Assembly: GCF_000220395.1 (NCBI RefSeq)
Contig: NW_004086280.1
Location: forward strand, 1 to 63,222
Reading direction: 5' to 3'
DNA from: Ichthyophthirius multifiliis
Taxonomy: Eukaryota > Ciliophora > Oligohymenophorea > Hymenostomatida
Length of the DNA stretch: 63,222 nt
Made by a program: the position numbers and the translations under genes. The notes below the pieces were generated by a model, which saw only the letters and a list, made by a program, of their open reading frames with translations, did no database searches and was not told the DNA's origin. Of this stretch, positions 12,304 to 22,605 are shown piece after piece. Position 1 is the stretch's first letter, and every line of letters starts with the position of its first letter.

Positions 12304-13282
12304 TCATTTTAACAAAGCTCCACTTGCAAATTCTTCTTATCCCTATTTGACTACTGAGTCAATTTTTTTTAATATCTTTTTAGACTTATATTTCTTTATC
12401 TTTTCATTAATTTTCTATTTTTCAACTTCCAATATTTCCAATTGTTTCATTTATTTTTCATTTTCTCTTTTAATAAGAGGGTGTTCTAAATCCATTTTTT
12501 CAGGATTTTTAGCTATGTCTTCAAAAAATTTAAACTCTTCTAATTCTCTTCTAGACATTTATTCAGGTAACTTCATTTTATATTATGTTAAATCTGTATA
12601 TCTAATTTCTGTTGGTTACCATATATCTAATTTTTTTCTTTTTATATTAAAAATAAATACTAAATTTTTATTATTATTGCATTTTACTAAAATTTCAAAT
12701 GCCTTCTTTATATTTTAAAACTTACTGGTTTACTCTTTGCTATATATTAAGGATTAAATTTGGAATCTTAAAGCTTATACATCATCAACCTTCTTAAATA
12801 TTCGCCATATAAAGAGTCCATTTTTTTAGGACGTGTTAATAGAATATAATTATCAAGTCCTCCATATTTGTCAATACATCTAATAGCTTTAGTACTTAAT
12901 CTTAAATGTATTTTTTATTTCAAAATATCGCTTTATAGATATTTTTTACGTACATTAACTCCAAATCTTCTTGTATTTCTTTTTATATTATTAATTTGTT
13001 TAATTTATAATTAAAACATACATATATATATTACCTTTTATCTGAATAACAATATTTTTTTCCTGATTTTGATTGTTTTCCATGAAATAAACCTTTTTAG
13101 GATCTTTATGTACGTTTAGTTATATTTCTTTCAAGTATGTTATTTACTTTATGAAGATCAAGAATACTTTTTTAATCAAAATTTTTGAATAACATTTATT
13201 GTTTTGCATGTCTTGAAAATGCATAGATTGGCTTTTGAATTATTATTGCAAATTTATTAAATGTTCTTAATATATTAAACAT
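12304..13282 (-). CDS. MRPL28: Mitochondrial ribosomal protein bL28m
   Basis: This is a large-subunit mitoribosomal protein of the bL28 family. Splicing two introns (56 and 20 nt) leaves 301 in-frame codons (300 aa). The N-terminus (MFNILRTFNKFAIIIQKPIY) is basic and hydrophobic, consistent with a mitochondrial presequence. The bL28 core follows: KGLFHGKQSKSGKKYCYSDK, then NTRRFGVNVRKKYLQ and HLRLSTKAIRCIDKYGGLDN. A long C-terminal extension (LLTRPKKMDSLYGEYLRR onward, then a charged helical region with MSRRELEEFKFFEDIAK) is typical of mitochondrial members. The second intron, at 12706-12725, is only 20 nt long (GTAAGT...ATAAAG) and is required to join the two halves in frame. Unspliced reading meets TGA. 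Stop TGA 12304-12306. Confidence 0.88.
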
Positions 13283-13664
13283 TTTTTATATTAGAAATTT
13301 TTTTTCTCTTATTTATTTTTTATTTTAAATTTATATATATCTTTTATTTTTGTTTATTTAATTTATTATTTGTTTTTTTTTATTATTATTATTTAAAACA
13401 TATACTTACTTTATTAAACTAAATCAATTGTTAAAGATTATTCATAAATAATTGTTTATTTAATATTTTTTTTTAAAAAAAAATTGAGATTAAAATATAT
13501 TTTTTTATTAGTTTATTATTACAAATTACCTAAATATTTATTCTCATATAAAAATAAAAAAAAGAAGTTAAATTTTTATAATTTTTGAAATTTTAATAAA
13601 TTATTATTATAATTAATAAAAAAATTCATAAATTTGTTTATAAGATTTTATATAAAAATTATAT
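13283..13664. promoter_or_regulatory. Divergent intergenic region (shared promoter candidate)
   Basis: About 380 bp between the divergent bL28m and coiled-coil genes. It must hold both 5' flanks. It is AT-rich throughout, so no specific element stands out. Confidence 0.3.
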
Positions 13665-15190
13665 ATGGCAACTTCAAGGTCTACATCTTAAGTAAAAATA
13701 GCAAATAAAATTAAATAAACGAAAAAAAAAAAAAGAAAAGAAATTTAAATGAAGATAAATTAAGAACATAAGAATTAAAATAAAAATATAAATTGAAAGA
13801 TGAACTATAAAAGCAAGAAGTCGAATAAATTTCTAATAAACTATTTAAAATAAAGCTTTAATTTGATTATTAATAAAAACATTTTCAAGCTTAATAGGAA
13901 ATGTAGAAGTTAAATGAAGAAAATAAATTTTTAAAGCAATAATTATAATTTTAAAAATAATAATGGTAATAATCTCTTTAAATTTCTAACTATATATATA
14001 GTTAAGGAGAAAGTTAATAAAAGTAATTAAAAAATGAAATAACAAAAAATTAAAATATTAAAAAAAAAAAAAGCAGTCGAGTATAAAGTAATAGATCAGT
14101 AAATAATAGTTAAAATATTTAAAAAAATAAAGCAGACAAATTACAAATTGATGTTGATATATTGAAATTTTAACAAAAATAAATAACTAAAGAAAATAAT
14201 TTTTTAAAATAAAAACTTGAGATTATGTAAAATTAAATAGAATAAATTTACAATGTAATATAATCAAACAATATATTTAATCTTAAAATATCAAATGTTG
14301 AATATCAATAATAACTAAACAAATCTTTAAATTAATTAAATTAATTTAAATAGTAGATATAAAACACTAAAAATCAATTTTTAACTAAAATTAAAGGAGT
14401 TTTTTAAAAACATGAAAAATAAAACTAAATAATATCAAGCGAGAATGATAAAATAATGAAAATTTCTAAAGAGCTTCTTTCCTAATCATATGATCGAACT
14501 TTAAATAATACTAATTTTTCAGATAATAGTTCTTATTCTTCTTCAAAGAAATAAATAAATGAATAGTTAATAAAAAAATAAATATAACCTTCCACTTAAA
14601 ATAACTAAAATAATTAAAAAAAAAAAAATAATAATATAAAAAAAGAAAATAACTAATTTAAAAAAATCAATAAAAGTGTGTTTGTAAACGAAAATAAATA
14701 AAAATTTAATGATTAATTACTTAAAATAGGGTAAAAAACAAATGTAAAGCAATAAAATATGGAAAATTGTTAAAAATAAACTAATAATAAAGTAACTTAA
14801 TAATAATAAATTGAAAAATAATAAGCGAAATAAAGAATTTTCGAACATAATATAAATTTATGTTTAAATGCAAATAAAAAAATAAATAATGCAATATCGA
14901 CTTAAATAAATAAAATTAATAATTAAAATTTAAAAAATCAAAATAAGTTAGATTAGAGAAGATTGTCTTATGGATATTAGGCATTAAATAATTAAAAAAA
15001 TAGTTTTAAATTAAACATTACATCTCTTCAAAATTCTAATTATGAGTGTAGATAATATTCTGATAGAAAGGCGTTTGCTTCGAATAATAATTTTAACACA
15101 GTAGCACCTATTAGTTGTTAAATCACACCTAAGTATTCTCCAAGCTAAAGTTAATAGTAAACATCTAGGATTAAATAAAAAAAAATTTGA
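13665..15190 (+). CDS. Gln/Asn-rich coiled-coil protein
   Basis: A long open frame begins at ATG 13665 (MATSRSTSQVKIANKIKQ) and ends at TGA 15188-15190, about 508 aa. A single missing base must be allowed in the 13-A run at 13722-13734. After that run the frame stays open for nearly 1.5 kb. The first third is charged and heptad-like (DELQKQEVEQ, QKLNEENKFLKQQLQ), indicating coiled coil. The middle is dominated by Gln and Asn, much of it encoded by TAA/TAG. The C-terminus is Ser-rich with possible phosphosites (RKAFASNNNFNTVAPI and TPKYSPS). No membrane segment, no intron and no family recognised. The frame change lies in a homopolymer and is probably an assembly artefact. A structural or cytoskeletal role would be a guess. 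Confidence 0.65.
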
Positions 15191-15731
15191 TATATATATA
15201 TATTAATAATTTAATAAAAAAAAAATTATTTATTTAATATAAAATTTTTGGTTTTTTTTTTTTTTTTTCTTTATTATTTTTAAATTTAATAAGAAATATT
15301 AATTTTTAATATTATCTATTTTATTTTTAAATACAATTAATAACAAAATGTATATATTTAGATTGTATTAATAAAAGAATATATCAAAAATATGAAAAAA
15401 AACTATGATAAAATATATTTATTTTTAGATTGTTTTAAATATATAATAATAATATTAAATAATTATTTGATAAATAAATTATTTTTTTATTATTTTTAAA
15501 TAATTACATTATTTATTTTATGTTATATTTACAATAAAAATAAATTGTATTTTTTATTTATTTTAAAGAATAGAAATATTTATATTGAATAAAAATTATT
15601 AATTAAAAGTTTTTTTTTTATAGATTCAATAATTAATAAATTTAAAAGGAAAAAAAAAAAAAAAAATAAGGAAAAAAAAAAAATAATAAATAAATAAAGT
15701 AAAAAAGGAAAAAATAAAAAATAAAAAAAAT
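15191..15731. other. AT-rich spacer
   Basis: About 540 bp between two plus-strand genes. It holds only A/T runs, with a purine-rich (A with sparse G) stretch just before the kinase start. Confidence 0.5.
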
Positions 15732-16394
15732 ATGAAACCTGTTTCTTTTTTTGACGACGAAAACATAGGTTCAGTAAAAAAAATATGGTAAAAAAGTTCT
15801 AAAAATAATGAAAAAGCTGGATAAATTAAGACTATTTTTACTAACACATTCTAGAAGAAAAGTAAGAAAGTAGGTAAAACAAAACTACTTTAATACTATA
15901 TAGATGAAGAATACTTATATTTTTCGAAAAACTTAAAATCTGATAAAATAAATGGAGTCTTAGAATTAAATTGTTGTAAATTAGACCTCCTTTAAAATAT
16001 AGAACCAAAATAAATAGATTCTTCTATGTCTGAGCCATTATGGGGATTTAGAATAATGAGAAATGGAAAAACACTCGAAATATATACAAAAGATTAAGTG
16101 TAATGGAAAAAATGGAAAAATATATTTATATATAAATCAATATAATCTACTTTTCATGAGGATTTCATTGTTACTAAAATGATAGGAAAAGGTTCTTTCG
16201 CTAAAGTTTATTTAGCTACAAAAAAAGAAAATGGATAATAATATGCAATTAAAGCATTTAATAAAGAATTCATGCTTAGTTAGCACAAAGGGAAGGAATC
16301 ATTAATTAATGAAGTAGGTAATAAGAAAATCATATATTAAAAAATAATATATATAATAATGTATAAAATAATATAATTTAAAAAATATAAAAAA

Positions 16395-16430
<36 letters not shown>

Positions 16431-17682
16431 TATAATATATATATATATATTAATTATTATTAAATTATTTTTAGGTGTTATGAGAAATATTAGAAGTGAG
16501 CATCTAATTAACCTTTATGAAGTTTATGAAACTGTAAATTCAATATATTTTGTTGTTGATATTTTGAGTGGTGGAGAACTTCTTCATCGAGTTAGGGATA
16601 AAGGTACTATAAATGAAGGAGACTTGAAACTTTTGATGAGAAATTTAATACTTGCTTTATAATATTTACATTAAAAAAATATAATGCATAGAGATTTAAA
16701 ACCTGAAAATTTACTCCTTAAATCCAAAGATAATGATCATGATATTGTTGTAGCGGATTTAGGACTTGCGACATTTACAAATATTAAAGATATATTATTC
16801 AAGCGTTGTGGAACACCAGGTTTTGTTGCACCAGAAGTTCTTATTTACTAAGTAAAATATCAGTGTATATATATTTTTTTAACATTTTTTTTTATTCATA
16901 ATAAATTAATAAACAAAAATTATTTATTTATTTATAATTAAAAAAAGGAAGGAGATTCTTTTTATGATGTAAAATGTGATATTTTTTCTGCTGGAGTAAT
17001 CTTTTATTTATTACTTATAGGTAAGCAGCCTTTTTAAGGAAAAGATTATAAATAAATTCTAAGAGCTAATAAAGCTTGTGAAATAAAATACGATACACCT
17101 GATTTTACTAATGTTTCTCCTTAAGCAAAAGATCTTTTGATAAAAATGCTTATTGCTTAACCTGAAAATAGACCATCAGCAACTGAATGCTTATAACATC
17201 CTTTTTTAAAAGATAATAGTGGATAAGGATAATTATTGTAAAATGCCCAACTAAACTTAAGATCTTATGAAGTCGATTATTTAGCTAATGTTAGAAATAA
17301 GAAGGTATATTATAATTTTTTCTTTTTTTTATTTTTTTTTTAATATAAATAAAATTAGGAAGTTGATTCGTAGGACTAAATAGGATCTCTTGCATTACAT
17401 TCTAATGGAATTTCCGCAATGAATGGAAAAATTGATACTGTTGGAAGTTTAAGTACTTGCAGTAATTCCAATTTTTAAAATAAAAATGGCGAAACTCATA
17501 TTCCTTAAATTTCTAAATTTTCAGTTAAACCTAGATCTGATAGTATTGATGTAAATATGAAAAATAATTAACAAAATGAAACTGGATCTAATAAAATTAA
17601 TCTTCAAATAAGAATAATTTGCATAAACTAGCAATTAAAATACAATTAACAAAGGTTATTAAGAAGAACAAAAGAAAGATGA
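15732..17682 (+). CDS. Protein kinase with N-terminal PH domain (CAMK-like)
   Basis: This is a Ser/Thr kinase. Three introns (16318-16474, 16852-16947, 17305-17358) splice to 548 codons. Start [20 protein letters not shown]. Residues about 35-140 look like a pleckstrin-homology domain, beginning [12 protein letters not shown] and ending with the tryptophan helix [12 protein letters not shown]. The kinase domain follows: glycine loop [15 protein letters not shown]-anchoring Lys in YAIKAFNK, catalytic loop [11 protein letters not shown], a DLG variant of the metal-binding DFG ([10 protein letters not shown]), and [11 protein letters not shown] in the activation segment. The later lobe reads [14 protein letters not shown] and [15 protein letters not shown]. 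The domain order resembles ciliate PH-kinases and suggests recruitment to phosphoinositide membranes. The Gln/Ser/Asn-rich tail may shift frame near 17610: the alternative frame ([19 protein letters not shown]) looks more protein-like and would run to about 17772, so the exact C-terminus is uncertain. Confidence 0.93.
16399..16450. repeat. (TA)n microsatellite within kinase intron 1
   Basis: An almost perfect TA dinucleotide run (28 nt, then a second block) inside the 157-nt first intron of the kinase gene. It makes this intron the longest of the three. Confidence 0.85.
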
Positions 17683-18433
17683 TTAATGAATAAATACAAA
17701 GTTAAAAGATAGTATTAATAGTTGATATTATATATAAATAAAATTAATATCAATTTAATAATAATATTATATGACATTAAAAATAACATTTTTTTATTTT
17801 ACTTAATAATTAAATTTATTATTTATTTATTTTTATAAAATATAATTTTATAATATGGTATTGTTTTATTATTTAATTAATATTTTAATATTTAAATTTA
17901 CTTTTTTTATTCATTTATTATTTTATTTAAGATAGTTATTTTTACTATTTAGAAATTTAATTTATTTTATAGTAAAATTTTAAATTTTTTATTTAAAATT
18001 TAATTAATTTATATTGTTACTATATTTATTAATACTAAACATTCTTATAAAATTAATATATATATATATTTTTTAAGATTATAAAATTAATAACAATATA
18101 AGTTTCTATAATAAAAATTTTAAAATTGAATAAATTTTAAAAAAATATAAGTTCATAATAAATTTACTAAAATATATAAAAAATACTTTAAAGTAAAACA
18201 ATATTTTTTTTACTTTTTAATTTAAATTTAATTATTTATTTGAAATAAATTAATGAATTTAATATTTTTTTGTTAAAATTTAACAAAATTTATATATACG
18301 ATATATATCATAAAATATTAACATATTTTCGTTATAAAATAAAATGCTTATAATATAATAATTATAAATATTTTTTTTAAAATTGAAAATTAATTTAATA
18401 ATTATTGCAATTTCTTTTTTAATACTTTTATTC
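17683..18433. other. AT-rich spacer
   Basis: About 750 bp between convergent genes. The possible extension of the kinase tail reaches about 17772. Nothing else is seen. Confidence 0.5.
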
Positions 18434-19034
18434 TCAATTTAATAAATTTTAACTTTTTATCTCTTAATATTTTTTTTTAATGCCTTTTAAATGGTCTACT
18501 AAACATATATTAAATTAATCTGGAATCATTAGAAAGCATCCTTAATTATTATATTTTTTTAAATAATTTCGAAATTAAAAATTACCTTAAGCGTCTAAAT
18601 GAGGAATAAGACATTTAGGTAACCTCTTTTGCATAAATTCCTTATTTTTTTAATAAATTTAAAATTATATTTTCTTTAATAATTTATTATATACATTGCA
18701 ATATTCTATATCTTAATCAGTCTTTTTTTTAAATTATAAGTAAGGATTTAAACAATTTCTTGAACATTTCAAACTTTCTTTTACTGTGCTTTTTTGATCT
18801 TTATAACATTAAATTTAACAATCATGGGTAAAAGCCTTTTATTAAATAATTTTAAAGATTTTTTATAATTTTTTTTTTTTATAATTTATTAACTTTTAAC
18901 TATTTATATTCTTCAGCATATTTTTCAAAAAATAAATCTAAATAATTATTTGACCTTTTGATGGCATCTTTATAAAAATAATCTAATTCTTCTTAATTGT
19001 AAATACGATTAGTTTTGTTTTTATTTGAATCCAT
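18434..19034 (-). CDS. Twin CX3C protein (FAM136A- or small-Tim-like)
   Basis: Two introns (58 and 45 nt) splice to 166 codons (165 aa). Start MDSNKNKTNRIYNQEELDYF. The notable motif is a pair of CX3C units, CQIQC and CSRNC, separated by 13 residues, with FTHD before and LNPYLQF after. This spacing matches FAM136A/DUF842 proteins and also the small Tim chaperones, both of which form disulphide-linked helical hairpins in the mitochondrial intermembrane space. The protein is longer than a small Tim, and more cysteines follow (CNVYNKLL, KCLIPHL, GCF, ICLVDHL), which favours FAM136A. No presequence is seen, as usual for proteins imported by the Mia40 disulphide relay. The last exon ends KGIKKKYQEIKSQNLLN and TGA 18434-18436. 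The family is tentative; the reading frame is solid. Confidence 0.75.
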
Positions 19035-19281
19035 ACACCTTATTTTATAAAGATATAATTAATTAATATTTTTAAAACTAAAAAATATTTTATTTAATCA
19101 TTATTTATATTTTTTTAATAAGTAAATTCTAAAATTATATATATATATATATGGCAATTAAATAAAAAAAAAATACAATTGAAATTATATTTTTTATAAA
19201 TTAAATATAAGCAAAAATACTTTATAAAATAATTAATAAAATTAAATTTAAAATTAAAATTAAAATCAGGATAATTCAAAT

Positions 19282-19852
19282 ATGTAAAATTAGAATCAAG
19301 CAAATTAAAATACAAATAATAATAATTAGAGCAATAATAATGCTATTAATAATCTTGATGAAAAAAATTAATAAACAGATAAAACTAATTAAAACTATTA
19401 ATAATCGCTCTAAGAAAAATTATCATCAAACCCTTTTTAATAAAAACCCTTAAGAGAATATTATGATGCATCTGTTTCAAAAGTTTTATTAGAAGGTTTA
19501 AGAGAGTTAGCAATATAAAGGTATATTAATTTATTTCAAAATATTATCGTGTTCTTTTAAAAATTAAAAATTGTTTATTTTTCTTAAAAAGCTATAAGAT
19601 TTAATTTTACTTCAATAATATTATGCTGATTATTTTATATACAAAAATAAGACAGTGATAAAAGTTATTAAAGGTAAAACTTATACTCGTATATCTTTTT
19701 TTAAAAAAAATAAAATAAAACAACTTTTATTTTTCAAAAGTATATAGTAATATAAATATTATATAAATTTAATTAATAAAAATAGGCCAGAAAATCCTTT
19801 ACAATTTTTGGGAAAGTTTTTATTAGATAGAGATCCTGAAAAAAATTAATGA
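19282..19852 (+). CDS. DPY30: Dpy-30 domain protein
   Basis: A small protein of 101 aa after removal of one 265-nt intron (19521-19785). The N-terminal half is a low-complexity Asn/Gln stretch, largely encoded by AAT, TAA and TAG. The C-terminal half carries the Dpy-30 motif REYYDASVSKVLLEGLRELA followed by RPENPLQFLGKFLLDRD. That is the helix-turn-helix dimerisation motif which docks onto amphipathic helices. Dpy-30 proteins serve in COMPASS/Set1 histone methyltransferase complexes and, in cilia, in radial spokes, so both homes are possible. The splice junction falls inside the motif (AIQ-R-PENP) and restores it exactly. The intron is several times longer than its neighbours and contains an open stretch between two GT/AG pairs, so an alternative exon cannot be excluded. 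TGA 19850-19852. Confidence 0.88.
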
Positions 19853-19992
19853 AAAAAAAAAAACTAAAGTTTTTATAAATTATTAAAATCATATTGATAA
19901 ATAAATTTTATAATAATATAAAAAATAAAACTTTATTATGATATTATATCCTTATATTTAAAATTATAATTGATTTTATTTTATTTATTATA

Positions 19993-20729
19993 TCATTTTT
20001 TAAATTCTTCATATTCAGCATCTTCTTGTTAATCATAATCTTCATCTTCTTCTTCTTCTTCTTCTTCCTCAGGTTCAGGTTCTTTAATTTCTCCTTTATT
20101 TTTGAGAAAGAATTATTTTCCACTTAACCGTAATTCTTCTTCTTTTTATTATTTAACTTTTAGTTTATTTAGTTCGTCATCAAATTTAGCTTTCCAAACA
20201 AGAAAGTTTTCTATTGTACAAGGTGTATATGTATCAAAAGTTGGTCTATGATAAATAATTTTCTATTTTTCAACAGCTTATTCTTTTTATTGAAGAATTA
20301 AGTCTATAATGTTTGTTTATATCCATTCCTTTATTTAAAATATTATAATTTTATATATATAAAATAATTTTATATTTATTACTCTAACACCTTCAATAAT
20401 TTCAAAAACTAATAAATTTCCTTAATTTCTATTCATTATTTTTCTTGTTAATATTTCTAATTAAGCTATATTATCTTATGTTATATCGCTTATTGGTTCA
20501 AAAGTTATTTTTGGAAAACCTGATATAGGATACCTTTTTACCAATTCTGCAATTATTTTTATATTATATGATTTTTAATTTACTTCTTATCTAAATATAA
20601 AAGGTTTGCAAACAACTTCGAATTTAAATGGATATGAGCTTTTTAATAATGTAATATCATTTAAATAAATTGATTCCAAAACATCAACTTCTTCTTTTTG
20701 TTTTAAATAATTTCTATATCTCCTTACAT
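19993..20729 (-). CDS. RWDD1: RWD domain protein, RWDD1/Gir2 family
   Basis: A homologue of RWDD1 (DFRP2; yeast Gir2), which binds and stabilises DRG GTPases and touches the translation/Gcn pathway. The RWD domain begins EEVDVLESIYLNDITLL (the typical E-x-L-x-S-I-Y) and includes YPISGFPKITFEPIS and NLLVFEIIEGVREW. The linker carries the family hallmark CTIENFLVWKAKFDDEL followed by EEELRLSGKQFFLKN, and a long Glu/Asp tail ends the protein. One 54-nt intron separates GVR and EWIQ. The start is uncertain. ATG 20727-20729 (MQGDIEIIQ) gives the best N-terminus but needs one extra base in the 5-T run at 20695-20699. The main frame is open further upstream without a usable ATG. About 227 aa on the chosen model, as in other eukaryotes. 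TGA 19993-19995; only 140 bp separate it from the convergent Dpy-30 gene. Confidence 0.88.
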
Positions 20730-21269
20730 TTGTTTTTATTTTATTTTACTAAAGATAATAATTAATATATAATTTATTTTTAGTTTTTTTCTTTTTATAT
20801 ATCTTTTATATAGTCTTTCTTTTTATATATTTTTCTAAAAATATTTTTTTTTCAAAATAATTCAAATAAGATATTTTAATTTTTATGAATCATGAAATCA
20901 TATTTATTTTAAAAAAGACTTTAAAAAACAAAAATTAAAAAAATAAGATTTTTAATATATTATTAATTTATTAAAAAAAATAAAGAATTGAAAATATTAA
21001 AAATAAAAAAAAATTAAATATTATATAATATTTTATTTTATTTTTTATTTAAATAAAAAAAATATTAAAAAAAAAGTAATAATAAAATTTTTAAATATAT
21101 TTAAAAAAAATCTTATATATCATAATAATATAATATTTTTTTATATATGTTTTTATATATAATTTTATATATATTTAAAAAAAAATGATAATATATATAA
21201 TATCTTTATTTTTTTTTTTCTTAAAAAAAATAAATAAAGATATAAAAAAAAAAAGATTCAATTGCTTCT
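20730..21269. other. AT-rich spacer
   Basis: About 540 bp of mainly homopolymer A/T. No gene is recognised; it may contain the true first exon of the RWDD1-like gene. Confidence 0.45.
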
Positions 21270-22054
21270 TCAAATATTTTCAACTTGTCCTTCATCATCA
21301 TTTTGTAATTCAGAAGTCCAAAGAGTTAAGTTATCTCTTATTAATTACATAATGGTAGTTGCATCTTTATACTAATCTTCTTCAATATGTTCGATATCAG
21401 CAATAGCTTCATCGAAAGCTTATTTAGCCAAATTACATGCTTAGGAAGGATTATTCATTACTTCGTAATAGAAAACAGAGAAGTTCAAAGCTAAGCCCAA
21501 TCTAATAGGATGAGTTGTATTTAAATCTTTGTTTGCAATTTCAGAAGCCTTTGTATATGCATCCAAAGCTCCATCTGATGCATTTTAATGGGTTTAACCT
21601 GTTGCATATTCTGAAATATATCTGTAATAATCTCCTTTCATTTTAAGGAAGAATACTTTTCCTTCATTAGTCTTTTAATTTTTTTTAAATAAAATATTTT
21701 TTTTATTTTTTTTACTTTTGCTTTTGGAATTAAATGCACATCAAGCAATTCAAGAATGTTATTACAAAATTAAGAAAGTTCTGCCTCTATTTTTTTCTTG
21801 TATTCCTTTAAAAGGTTCAAATTTTTACTTCCTTTTGCTTCTTCTTTTTATTCAATTGAAGATATTGCTCTCCAAGCAGTTCTACGAGATCCGACAGAGT
21901 TTTTGTAAGCGACTGAAAGCAAGTTTCTTTCTTCTATTGAAAGCTCTTAGTCTAATTTAACTACTTATCTCATGTAATCTAGCATGTCTTCAAATCTTTC
22001 TGTTTATTCAGAAATTTTTGACATATAAATTAGTTCTTCTCTAGATAGACTCAT
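21270..22054 (-). CDS. 14-3-3 protein
   Basis: A dimeric phosphoserine/threonine-binding adaptor of the 14-3-3 family, acting in the cytosol on many phosphorylated clients. One 44-nt intron splices to 247 codons (246 aa), the normal family length. Start [20 protein letters not shown]. Family signatures are very clear: [20 protein letters not shown] (helix 3 with the phosphate-binding Lys and Arg), [32 protein letters not shown] (helix 5 with the second Arg and Tyr), [20 protein letters not shown], and [16 protein letters not shown] with the last helix. The basic residues of the phosphopeptide groove are all present. The C-terminal tail is short (GQVENI). The coding sequence is visibly richer in G+C than most genes here, as expected for an abundant protein. 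TGA 21270-21272. Confidence 0.97.
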
Positions 22055-22555
22055 TTTTTATTTTAATTTTTTTTTATATTTTTTTAATTAATTTATTTTA
22101 ATAAATTTAAAATTATTTTTAAAATATTAATGAAATTTTAATTATTTTTTCCTTTATTTATTATAAAAATTTTAATTTATATAAATTATTATAATAAATT
22201 AAATTAAAAAAAAAATTTGCAATCTTATATATATAAATAAATTTTGCAATAAAAATTTTTATATTATTCTTTTTTTAAAATAAAATAATTATATTTATTA
22301 TTCAAATTTAAAAATAAATATAAAAAAATTAAAGCAAAATATTAAATTGTTTATAATTTTATTTAAAAAATATAAATATTAATTGATTTGAGTAAAAAAA
22401 TTAATATAATATTAAAAAAATATTAAGTAAAAAAAATATATTAAATTAAATAAAATATAATATAATATATAAAAATATTATAAATATATTAAATAATTTT
22501 CTATATAAATAATATTTAAATAATTTAAATTAAATTAAATTAAATTAAATTAAAT

Positions 22556-22605
<50 letters not shown>

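Noticed and set aside
12347-12718. 123-codon plus-strand ORF inside the bL28m region
   Set aside because: It is the antisense shadow of the ribosomal protein gene. Its translation is Phe/Ser/Ile-rich and has no family character.
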